Below are positions 55,799-64,000 of a stretch of DNA of 64,000 bases, piece after piece. A model generated the notes under the pieces. The model was given only the letters and a program-made list of their open reading frames with translations. It was not told the origin of the DNA and ran no database searches. Both the position numbers and the translations under genes were made by a program. Source of the stretch: Diaporthe sp. PMI_573. Lineage: Eukaryota > Ascomycota > Sordariomycetes > Diaporthales > Diaporthaceae. Location of the stretch: contig JAJTUP010000041.1 in the NCBI GenBank assembly GCA_021399435.1, positions 434,001-498,000 of the forward strand, in the 5' to 3' direction. Numbering within the stretch: the stretch's first letter is position 1; the number at the start of each line of letters is the position of its first letter.

Positions 55799-56251
55799 AT
55801 GTTTGGTGGCTTCGAGCTTCGCCACATCCTAGGTCTCATGTTCGTAAAACAAGCCCCCAGTGGATACGGGGATTTCTTCTAACATTTCACACCGAGCAGT
55901 GTCGCCTCGACCATGACTTTTGGTGGCACCTGGCCGCTCTTTGACGCCCGTGGAGCAATGCTCGAGTTTGGATTGCCTGCCAGAATAGCAGATACGCCTG
56001 CGGCTTCCCCGGTAATGGTGATCAACGGGGTTCGTACCACTATCATCGGCCTTCTGGTCTTTACATTCTACTCTCGCAACCAATTGGATCTGGTCGATCT
56101 GGTGATGGCCGTGACGGGCACATATGCTGGCTTGGTCGACAGTTATGTTGTGTGGAAGGAGGGCAACTCCCGCAAAGCGGTATTCCGCCTGGTTAGCTCT
56201 GGTCTGCTTGCTGCCTGGGGATGGGCTGGCTGGACGTCGCCTCGGGGGTAG
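55799..56251 (+). CDS. DUF4267-type four-helix membrane protein
   Basis: Exons 55799-55839 and 55900-56251 give 130 residues. The 60 nt intron (donor GTTCGT, branch TTCTAAC, acceptor GAGCAG) joins FELRHILGLI to VASTMTFGGTWPLFDARGAM in frame; without splicing the first ATG gives only a 27-codon ORF. An ATG at 55913 is the fallback start. Hydrophobic helices lie in MVINGVRTTIIGLLVFTFYS, in VMAVTGTYAGLVDSYVVW and at the C terminus (VSSGLLAAWGWAGW). The pattern EFGLPARIA with a following VDSYVVWKEG fits the DUF4267 family of small integral membrane proteins. Function unknown. Confidence 0.72.
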
Positions 56252-56937
56252 TTGATCCGTATGAGGTTCTCCTGTATCTTGATAAGAGACAGCACCAAAC
56301 AGCGTTCTTTTCAGGTACACATTGAGAATCTCTGAGTGGTGGGACTAGGACAAGTAAATTGAAATAGAAATCGCTATCAATAAAGTATGCAGCTGCTACC
56401 TAGCTGCTTTTAAGGGGTGGCTCGGCTGTTCATGACTCATTGACCCGGATTCAGGTCTGGCCAGTATCCCCCAGTTTATTGCAGCGGGCTTAGACAGACT
56501 TCCGCAACGGATGGTGCGTGACACTCATACTGAGAACAGACGCTCAAATTCTGTCCACTAAGTCTTTCATTCATCACTTGAGGTTGCTAACTAATTCCAT
56601 TCTTTTGACGTTCAACGTCTTGTATATTGTTGTTGATACCTAACCAGAGGCCCAACCCTCGTGTTTCTATTTGTTGCATCCGCCGTCTAGGCCCTTGCAT
56701 GTCTCCTACCATATCTTTAGGTTCCTTGCACTCCAGAGGTGTCTCTACTTTTGCTCCGTCGCATCTGGATTGGATGCTTAGGGGTGCCGCTGTGATCCAG
56801 TTCGTACAGAAACCAACTAGAACAACGTGATGCCAGTATTCCGGATGCCCTCAATCTTCTCATCCGGCCTCTTGTTCCTGCGGGCTATGTGTTCGTCGAA
56901 GAACCTGACTGCCCATTGCCTGACAGTTGTTGGAGCC
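56252..56937. other. Intergenic between convergent genes
   Basis: 3' flanks only. The weak ORF at 56627-56830 is not supported. A minus-strand frame continuing past 56938 to 56817 could be an alternative C terminus of the next gene. Confidence 0.4.
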
Positions 56938-57593
56938 TTACTGCCCTGACGACCCACCTGTTGGTCCACCCGGCGGTCCATTGTCTCTGTGTGTAGCTGG
57001 GCGATAAGTGCCCAAAGAGTAATTGTCTCTCGGATCCTTGCCCTTGGTTGGGTCGTGGTATGCAACATCAAACGTGCTTCTGTCGGCCTCGTTGTATATC
57101 CCTCTAACGCCGCCCATGGAATCGCGTATCGAGGGATCATAGTTCGGTCTATCTTGCACGATTGGGTGGCCCTTCCACGGACTTTTGGCCTGCAGAGGCA
57201 ACTTTTCCGTGTTCTTGATTTTTTCCGGGTAGTCGCTAAGGGGCATCCTCTTCCCACCCTCCTTGGACGGGTATCGTTGTCTCTTACGAGGGGCTTCTGC
57301 GACTTGACGCCTAGCAGACGCGGCAGGCACCACCCTCCCCGGGTCATTCGGATCCATGTTGGTGTTGGAGTACTGGAGACCGTATTAGGTATATTGGAGT
57401 GAAGTGAGGTATCCGCAGAGCTTACATAGGACTCTTTAGACTCTTTAGACTCCTTGGAGTCCTTGGAGTCTCCAGACCCGCCAGAGGCCCCGGACTTGCC
57501 AGAAGTTTGGGAAGTTTTAGAGCGGTTGGAAGTTCCAGACTTCTTGGAGTCCCTGGAGCTGGTGGAATCGCGGGACGGGGGACGGTCAGGCAT
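56938..57593 (-). CDS. Protein with disordered Ser/Lys repeat head and conserved-looking C-terminal block
   Basis: Exons 57593-57426 and 57372-56938 give 200 residues. The intron has GTAAGC and CTCCAG. The first 56 residues are almost only Ser, Asp, Glu, Lys, Gly and Thr, ending in SKDSKESKESKES. The second exon is basic (ARRQVAEAPRKRQRY), then has a more ordered part: SMGGVRGIYNEADRSTFDV, then AYHDPTKGKDPRDNYSLGTY. I do not recognise the family. The ordered block looks like a compact domain with buried aromatic residues. The stop lies within a possible GTAAGG donor, so a further exon is possible. Confidence 0.55.
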
Positions 57594-58518
57594 TTTTCCA
57601 AAGATTCAAATAGATTCGTTGACTTATTGCGATGTTAATTCAAGATCGAGAGATGGTTGTTGAGTTTTCGAAGATTTGTTGAGCTTTTGGATACAAACAA
57701 GACCAATACTTATACTCATTTCTTTCTACTGTGCCGTACCATGTGTATCTGATTTTGATAATTAAGGAACAACCAGTGTTGGTGCACGCCTCCTTGGGCC
57801 ACAATGGCCTGACCGCAGAGAACCATGATCACGGCCATCGAGGCCGCTGTTGAGTTAGCTGGCAATGAGACACACATTGGCAGAGATGTCCAATTAACCG
57901 AGGCCGACGCTTTGGTCTTGAGCTATAATTGAATGGTGATCAGGGACCAATTCCGCTGTTGGAGGTCACAGGAGTTCAGGCTGGGACGGCTGGAGGCCAC
58001 CAACAGTCAGGAGCACGCTGGGCGACCGGTCAATGTATGAAACAGGTATGGGAGCCCTGGGCCAGTCTCTGTTGGTTCTGGAGATGATGATAGAACGTTG
58101 GCTTGCGGCGCATGAGGTTTGAGAGGCTGAATTTACAGGGCTGATCATGGACTCTGGCGCCAACAGCTGTTTGGAGTCGACCAACACGCCAACTCTGTCC
58201 AATCAGACTTATGCCTGGTCCAAAGGATTATGGGTCACCGGCGTGAGTGATCGGCCGGGACTGTTGGTTGGGTCGGCCCTACTGTGCTCTGCCCCAGTGG
58301 ACCCCGGGTCAGACCGGCCAGATTGGTCGGAGAAACAGACCAGTGATAAATTTAGATGAAGACTGCAAGCAGGTGGGTGGACGTTGGCTGGCAGAACCCC
58401 GCACCAACACACTGCACTTCAAGATAAATAGGTACCGGTACCTTTCAACTGACAACTAAGGCCTTTGAATTGCGAATTCGTCACCTGCGTGTTACCTTTG
58501 ATTTCCTATCCAATCATC
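57594..58518. promoter_or_regulatory. Divergent intergenic region
   Basis: 925 bp between the disordered-protein gene and the DUF3632-like gene. Several imperfect GGTC/GACC repeats (58240-58340). No gene seen. Confidence 0.4.
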
Positions 58519-59487
58519 ATGGCAAAATCAGTCCGTAAATTGAACCAGACCGGCCATCCGCACGATCAACCGGATCTAGAGACTCTCAGAGATAACCTGC
58601 CCATCTTCATAACCAACGAGAATGAACAGATTGTCGACGCCTTCGAGTCCGGCCTGAATTCTCTGTCTCAACCATCCTCATCAGCGACAGTGGAAGAGGC
58701 AGCACAGACGCTTTTCAATGAAATAAAAAGAATTCTGCCTTTCACGGGGGACCCGAAGGAGCAAGCGTTTCTGCTGGAGAAGTTGGCCTCACTCTTAATG
58801 CGTACCGCGCAGCAGACTCCAAGCCGCCACATCGGTCAAGAGTTGCTCTTGCACACTGTCAAGCTTATCGATGTCTCACCGGAGGAGACATGGCGCGAGG
58901 GGTTCCGAGGGGCACTGAGGATGAGAATGCGGGATGGCTGGAGTGGCAAGTCACCAACACAGCCAACATTTTCATCATTCCCGAATCAGAGTTATCCCGC
59001 TAACATATACTTACTCACAGGCTTTGTTATGGAGGATGGAGAAGAAGAGGATGATGTCCAGACTCCCGATGAGTGGCTCAACCTTAATTCTTTCAATGCT
59101 CGTTTGTTCGGATCCGGAACAACGAGTTGGTACAACTTTGCCATCTGGGAGCTGAGAGATGGCCTAGAAGCGGAGCTCGGCTCTGATTTACACGAAAACG
59201 ATTGCAAGGTCGCCGTTGCTAGCGAGTGGATCATCCAGGCGGGGCCGAAGCTTCTTCGTGAGACGCTGCTAAATGAAGACATTGGTGAGGCAGAGAAGAA
59301 GGCATACAGTGGATGTGAATTGTGGACTGGTTTGCCGGGGCTGAGTACTGAGAGATGGGGATTTTGGAAGCGCCGTCTTGCTGAAGTCAAGCCGAGCGTC
59401 AAAACTCAGCTTACGTTAGACTATTTGGAGCACGCGGAAAGGGTGATGACGACTGTCGAAAAGAACTTGGCTTCCTCGATATCGTAA
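58519..59487 (+). CDS. DUF3632-like protein
   Basis: The frame starts at ATG 58519 (an upstream TTG is ignored). EEAAQTLFNEIKRI, EWLNLNSFNARLF, YNFAIWELRDGLE and ASEWIIQAGPKLL match the pattern of fungal DUF3632 proteins, helical and mostly of unknown function. A 75 nt segment (58946-59020) begins GCAAGT, contains GCTAACA and ends ACTCACAG, and is a likely GC-AG intron. Removal links DGWSG to FVMEDGEEEDD and gives 297 residues. Retention keeps the frame and gives 322. Both forms could be made. No targeting signal. Confidence 0.72.
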   Translation: MAKSVRKLNQTGHPHDQPDLETLRDNLPIFITNENEQIVDAFESGLNSLSQPSSSATVEEAAQTLFNEIKRILPFTGDPKEQAFLLEKLASLLMRTAQQTPSRHIGQELLLHTVKLIDVSPEETWREGFRGALRMRMRDGWSGKSPTQPTFSSFPNQSYPANIYLLTGFVMEDGEEEDDVQTPDEWLNLNSFNARLFGSGTTSWYNFAIWELRDGLEAELGSDLHENDCKVAVASEWIIQAGPKLLRETLLNEDIGEAEKKAYSGCELWTGLPGLSTERWGFWKRRLAEVKPSVKTQLTLDYLEHAERVMTTVEKNLASSIS

Positions 59488-59944
59488 AGCATGTAGAGGA
59501 AGGGTTGGCTTCCATACTCAGGCTATTACTCAAGTACCCGGTCCAGCTACTATGGACTTGACATCGCTTGTTGGGCAGAGAGTTGTCGTCTTCACGACTG
59601 GTAGCATTATTTTGCTATCGTGTCCAATATTACCTGAGCATTGTGGGAAGCACACCTTCTCCTCTCATTCATGTACACGATCCCAAAGGTTGGGTTCAGG
59701 AGCGCACACTGCAGAATGATTATCGTCCTGTGGCCACTGAACTTCAGATCTAGGCATTAAAAAAATGCACTGTAGTGCTTTGTCTCATACTGGGCCTTCA
59801 GTGTGGGTAAACACTCTACATAACCATTACTCCGTTACAATTTTCCCTGTGTGATATGTTTAGACCGCTGGACATTGGCGCTGTTAAACGACATGCAAAC
59901 ATTGAGGCAGCCACTTCTCACAACTCGACTGGAATCCGGCCCTC
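59488..59944. other. Intergenic between convergent genes
   Basis: 3' flanks of the DUF3632-like gene and the arrestin gene. Nothing else seen. Confidence 0.4.
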
Positions 59945-61316
59945 CTAACCAATATGACTATTAACAAGCGTTCTTCCGTATTCTGTCCCGAGCTCGTATC
60001 CGGGTAAGCCATCTTCAGGCATGGGACGCCTGTTTTGGCTGGCAATGGTCTCGTACTTGGGTGGTGCGTGTGCAGTAGCAACATCCACCGGAATTAGAAC
60101 GCTTGTGAACTGTTTCAACATTTTATTTTCAGCATATGTTGATATCAGGCGACAATGCATGTCTTACCACTGTGCTTGCCATTCCAACGCAAGAAAACTC
60201 ACAAAGTACCTGCAGCAAGTACGGTCGACGCACCTGACGTATCGACTTGGATGTGGATAATGCTGGAGGTATTTTGCAGCCTTTCCAAGAAGAAGGGTCT
60301 ATCTCAAGTCTCTCCTCTTTGGGACTCGTCTTGAGCAGAGTTTGGGGGTGAACCTCGCCGATAAATGTGTCCGCCAAGCGCACAGCTCGGCCCATGCCGT
60401 CACGGACGAGAACCGGGTCGATCATGAAGATGCGAACGCTCTTCAGAGAAGCCGTGAGCTGTCTTTGCGCCACGGATGGTACAGTTACCCATAGCTTCAA
60501 TGGTAGGCAGTCGCCTGGGTAAAGCAGGCCACCGTCACTGGTGATACCCGCCCTGACCACGATAGCTGGTCGGTAAAGGGGTGGGGCCTTGTCATCACCT
60601 TTCAGTTGCCCGCTTCGCAGCCCAAAAGCTTCAAGATGTAGAACCTGGAAGGCCTGTCGTGAAAGCCCTTTGGAGGCGGGCAGGCGTGGAATGCCAGGCG
60701 GATCGAGGGTTATCGATTTGAGATAGAGGGATTTGCGGACTTGTCGCCGCAACGGCCCACATCCTTTCGCCCTCACACAAATGGTGTAGAGGATGCTGTT
60801 GATGTCCCAGCGCTCGGACGGACGAAAAGATGGACTAGAAAGAATTTCTGCCTGCACGAATCGCGCCAGGAGAGAAAAGTCGACCCCGAAGTGATACTCA
60901 TGCCTCCCTGGTCCTAAGGTGTATCTTGTCGTGTTGGCAAGTGGCGCGTGTGGGAAAAGAATTTGAGATAGGTTGAAAACCTGGTAGAATTGTCAGTTCT
61001 CGGATTCCCTCAATCCTTTTCTCCCCCCCTAAATTGTGGATGATCGGAGTCTCCTCACTGTTGCAAAAACAGGAAATTCTGAATGTTCGCCTCCATCGGC
61101 AGCAATTTTGGCGGACTGCAATCGGGCTGTAAGAGCGGGTCAGGACTTTCTGTGTCCATTTTTGCATGCTTATACTCACTTGCCTTTGATAGTGAACACG
61201 ATCTCAGAAATTGCTAGAGTGTGGTTCACGTACAAGTAAACGTGACCCGTCACAACATCCGCTGAGGTGAAAGTCCTGTTCCCAAGCTCCTGCGCCGGGC
61301 TTATAATCAATTTCAT
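59945..61316 (-). CDS. Arrestin-family adaptor with PPxY motif
   Basis: Exons 61316-61184, 61126-61059, 60980-60168 and 60109-59945 give 392 residues. Intron 1 is best read as GC-AG (GCAAGTGAG...TTACAG): the GT three bases further on sends the frame into nonsense, while the GC donor gives TIKARLQSAKIAADGGEHSE. Intron 3 is 58 nt. Arrestin-N marks: GNRTFTSADVVTGHVYLYV, TRYTLGPGRHEYHFGVDFSL. Arrestin-C marks: VVRAGITSDGGLLYPGDCLP, LKLWVTVPS. The tail has APPKYE (PPxY at 354-357), which in fungal arrestins recruits the Rsp5-type ubiquitin ligase to plasma-membrane transporters. Cargo unknown. It shares a 543 bp promoter region with the fluoride channel gene. Confidence 0.85.
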
Positions 61317-61859
61317 GGCGACGTTGAAGCGGTAAAAGCCGATTAAATAATATCCAAGACCTCACGAAAAATGAATGTGGATGTATTCCCGGCCCCCTTT
61401 TTGATTCTCGAAGGCCTGCAACGGGCTCGTGACGTTGGCCGTTTTCCTTGACATTTCATTTGCCACATACACTCACGTCTGGCGAATATTGACCTCCATC
61501 CTGTCGGAACCATGCCGCAAGGACCGACAGATCCGCGGTTGACTAGGTCGGCCGGTACTTGGAAGAAACTGGCGACCCCCAAGAACCGGCGGAAAACATG
61601 GATGTGGCGGTACGAGCGGGAAGGACATGAGGGTCGTATCAAGGGGGAAAGGAAAAGTTGACTCAATGATCTCGACGAATGACAGACTCCTTCAATGTTC
61701 ACAGATTTATTGACGCATGATCATTATCCCTCATAAAGCATAGTCCCCCATGTTACCACTGTTGGGCAGTGCCATATCATGCAGGTGTCTGTTGTTGGTT
61801 CCCGCCAATCTCGAGACACATAAACGCCAGGCATATCCCGCCTCGTTACGCAATTCCCA
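61317..61859. promoter_or_regulatory. Divergent promoter region arrestin / fluoride channel
   Basis: 543 bp between start codons, holding both promoters. No gene or clear operator. Confidence 0.45.
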
Positions 61860-63389
61860 ATGACAGAATCAGGACCAGCCTTGAGCGAGATCGAGGCACC
61901 CGCACCTGTGCAGGGCGAGGACGAGGCACCCATCGCCTACCACAGATCCCTCGAGAATACACTCCGCCCCCAGCGGACGTCGAGTTCATGGTTCCAATTC
62001 TCCACCGACGGCGAGAACACGCCTGCAGAGTCATCAGCTGGCATCTTCGAAGGCAGTGGAGAGGACGAGTACTCAGACCCACCCGGAATCAACAACTTAG
62101 CGGAGACAGCGCCTGACGCGGTCGTCGAGAACCCCGACGAGGCACACCGCTTCTCGCACCACAACCTCGAGGAGCACCTCGGCCATGGCCCAGATCCGCG
62201 GCCGAGAAATAGCGGAGAGAGGACACAAGGGTGTCTAAGCTCTCAGAGCAAGACCAGTAAAGTCGGCCGGTTCAAGACGGATGTCTTCATCTGGGCGCAT
62301 CTCGTCGTCTTCTCCATCCTGGGCACGTTGGCGCGCGTGGGCCTCAGTGTCCTAACAGCCCACCCGACAGAACCTGTCCACTTTACCAGCCTCTGGCCCA
62401 ACTTCGCCGGGTCGCTCATCCTCGGCTTTCTAGCAGAGGGCGCAGAGCTTTTCCGCCATCCCAGGCCCGCGCTGAGTCTGATCAGGAGGAGGACGCCAAT
62501 AGACAAGAGCGACACGGACGAGAGCTCCCCGTCCGACCTGGAGAGGGTGGACGCCGGGGGCCGAGAGAAGGAAGGGCGTCACGTTGCTGAGTCTTCACTA
62601 CCGGTGCCGCTCCACATCGGTCTGGCGACCGGCTTCTGCGGCTCCTTTACGACCTACTCCGCCTTCATGCGCGACAGCTTCGAGGCGCTCACGGGCATGA
62701 CGGGGGCTACGAAGTCGACGCCCTCTCCCGGTCAGGACTTCTTATGTGTCGCTGCCGTCATAATCATCACCCTGAGCCTGGCTATTGGCGGGCTCAAGAC
62801 CGGGGCTCACATGGCCATCTTCCTGAGGCGCTACGAAAAGAAGCTCCCGAGGTGCGTGTTACGCGGCATGGATCGAGCCTCGGTGTTGCTTGCGATTCTG
62901 CTCTGGGCCGCCGCCATAACTATGGCCGTCATGCTTGCGACTAGCATGCGAGGAGAGGCGATTTGGTGGGGACAGATGCTCTTGTCGCTGGCATTTGCGC
63001 CTCTAGGGACATTGCTCAGGTTCATTGCGAGCATGTGGTTGAACTCTCGCATCGTCGGGTTCCCCTTGGGCACGTTCTGCGTCAACATGTTTGGCACACT
63101 GGTCCTCGCAGTCGTGTGGGATCTGCAGCGGCTGCCGGACCGTGGAATCACGGCCAACGTTGGCGGCGACCTTGTCTCGTGTCAGATCTTGCAGGCCATT
63201 GAGGATGGCTTCTGCGGCTGCCTTACAACTGTGAGTACTTGGGTCCTGGAGCTGAGCACCCTCCGCAGGAGACACTCTTATCAGTATGGCTTGGCAAGCA
63301 TCGGAACGAGCCTGATGATTGTCATCGTCGTGATGGGCCCTTTGAAGTGGACAGTCGGGCTGAGCCAGCCTGTGTGTGCATCTTCATAA
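61860..63389 (+). CDS. Fluoride export channel (FEX/CrcB, double-domain)
   Basis: Intronless, 509 residues from ATG 61860. About 135 hydrophilic, acidic N-terminal residues precede two CrcB-like halves. First half: GTLARVGLSVL, WPNFAGSLILGFLAEG, GFCGSFTTYSAFMRDSF. Second half: APLGTLLRFIASMWLN, GFPLGTFCVNMFGTLVLAVV, EDGFCGCLTTVSTWVLEL. The GS-T-TYS and GC-TTVSTW elements and the Asn in each PNFAGS/VNMFGT segment are the expected pore residues. A Ser/Asp/Glu-rich loop (about 210-240) separates helices in the first half. Eukaryotic FEX proteins are plasma-membrane channels that let fluoride out. Size and duplication fit. Confidence 0.93.
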   Translation: MTESGPALSEIEAPAPVQGEDEAPIAYHRSLENTLRPQRTSSSWFQFSTDGENTPAESSAGIFEGSGEDEYSDPPGINNLAETAPDAVVENPDEAHRFSHHNLEEHLGHGPDPRPRNSGERTQGCLSSQSKTSKVGRFKTDVFIWAHLVVFSILGTLARVGLSVLTAHPTEPVHFTSLWPNFAGSLILGFLAEGAELFRHPRPALSLIRRRTPIDKSDTDESSPSDLERVDAGGREKEGRHVAESSLPVPLHIGLATGFCGSFTTYSAFMRDSFEALTGMTGATKSTPSPGQDFLCVAAVIIITLSLAIGGLKTGAHMAIFLRRYEKKLPRCVLRGMDRASVLLAILLWAAAITMAVMLATSMRGEAIWWGQMLLSLAFAPLGTLLRFIASMWLNSRIVGFPLGTFCVNMFGTLVLAVVWDLQRLPDRGITANVGGDLVSCQILQAIEDGFCGCLTTVSTWVLELSTLRRRHSYQYGLASIGTSLMIVIVVMGPLKWTVGLSQPVCASS

Positions 63390-63599
63390 GTCGATTTGAA
63401 TCACAAATCCTAGACATATTACTAGATAGAACATAAAGTATGGCTCATTCGAATCGTTCGCTCTCTGATCGGATCAAAGTTGGCTTTTTACTACATCACA
63501 TACACTCAGGTGCCTTCTCTTATCATAAAGGTTAATGAGTGAACTGCATAATGCAACGTATGCATTCAGTCTCTCGGCTCCTTTTGCCCAGGCTCAACG
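63390..63599. other. Intergenic between convergent genes
   Basis: 3' flanks only. Confidence 0.4.
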
Positions 63600-64000
63600 T
63601 CAATCACGGGGAAATGTCTGTGTGGAGTCCTCCGGGCCCTGGAAACTTTCCAGAAACTCAGTAGACCAGTTCATCCAGTCGGGGATCATCATTGGCCACG
63701 AAATACGGTCGTCGATGGTTGTGTCTAGCGCCACCTCCTCGACCTGGCCAGCTGCCGTTCCAGATCCCGAGTCGCCGAGATCGTTACAGTCGCCGTACAC
63801 TTTCTGGTTTTCTTGCCGCCTGTTGGCTCCACTCACGCTCATGTCTGGTTCAGAATCTTCCAATATTCCGGAAGAGGAGCCAACCGCCGTATCGACCGGG
63901 ATATGCGCGCTGCGAGCTCGGAGGCTCCTGATCATGGTACAAGCCAGCTTCGCGCCGTTCGAGTTGCCGCTCAACGCGTGCAGCACATGCACGCATGTCT
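63600..64000 (-). CDS. C-terminal part of an unidentified protein, cut by the window edge
   Basis: The frame is open from the right edge (64000) to a stop at 63600, about 133 codons. It starts with a helical segment (CVHVLHALSGNSNGAKLACT), then Ser/Asp-rich linkers, then an aromatic end (ISWPMMIPDWMNWSTEFLES). Short terminal Trp/Asp motifs after a disordered linker are common at the end of fungal Zn2Cys6 transcription factors, so that is my guess, but no DNA-binding domain is visible. Confidence 0.45.
   Translation of the reverse strand, partial: TCVHVLHALSGNSNGAKLACTMIRSLRARSAHIPVDTAVGSSSGILEDSEPDMSVSGANRRQENQKVYGDCNDLGDSGSGTAAGQVEEVALDTTIDDRISWPMMIPDWMNWSTEFLESFQGPEDSTQTFPRD

Noticed and set aside
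1..64000. CRISPR arrays, rRNA or tRNA genes
   Set aside because: No regular spacer-repeat pattern, no rRNA-like block, and the GTTC-A-TC-like strings checked by eye lay in coding DNA or lacked tRNA arms. A covariance-model search would be decisive for tRNAs.

Overview
The window reads as nuclear DNA of a filamentous ascomycete (Pezizomycotina; a Sordariomycete is my inference). The evidence is many 53-100 nt introns with clear branch points, fungus-typical families (HET-domain protein, DUF7708/P-loop protein, But2-domain secreted protein, DUF3632, arrestin with a PPxY tail, double-CrcB fluoride channel), CA- and CT-rich leaders, and a decayed Tad-type LINE. Gene models were built by hand from reading frame, splice signals and family resemblance; none was checked by a database search.

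Layout. 1-4.5 kb: a Ser/Pro-rich single-pass membrane protein, a kinase-like fragment and a C2H2 zinc-finger protein. 4.5-13 kb: gene-poor relic DNA with four copies of a ~43 bp repeat, a tiny element inside a 13 bp duplication, two nonsense-riddled gene remnants and a LINE 3' fragment. 13-19 kb: a Cys-rich secreted protein, a trypsin-fold protein with an in-frame TAG near its N terminus, and a HET-domain protein. 19-24.6 kb: a long region without convincing genes, leading into a ~1,760-residue uninterrupted ORF (24.7-29.95 kb). 31-36 kb: two 2OG-Fe(II) oxygenases in opposite orientation with a second tiny element between them. 36-43 kb: a divergent pair, a DUF7708/P-loop protein and an AAA ATPase, then the third tiny element abutting an intronless glutamyl-tRNA synthetase tail.

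43-54 kb holds small or secreted proteins: a 127-residue membrane protein, a short mitochondrial-looking protein, a secreted FMN-dependent hydroxyacid oxidase, a But2 protein, and four consecutive tiny single-TM proteins (50.96-53.44 kb) that look like a diverged tandem family. 53.5-64 kb is more conserved: SRP54 divergent from a DUF4267 membrane protein, a disordered protein divergent from a DUF3632 protein, an arrestin adaptor divergent from a fluoride channel, and the edge of an unidentified gene.

The main points for a second look are the small-TM cluster, the mini-element with 13 bp target duplications, the aaRS fragment touching one copy of it, and the excess of GC-AG introns (4 of 25 inferred introns, all with GCAAGT donors).
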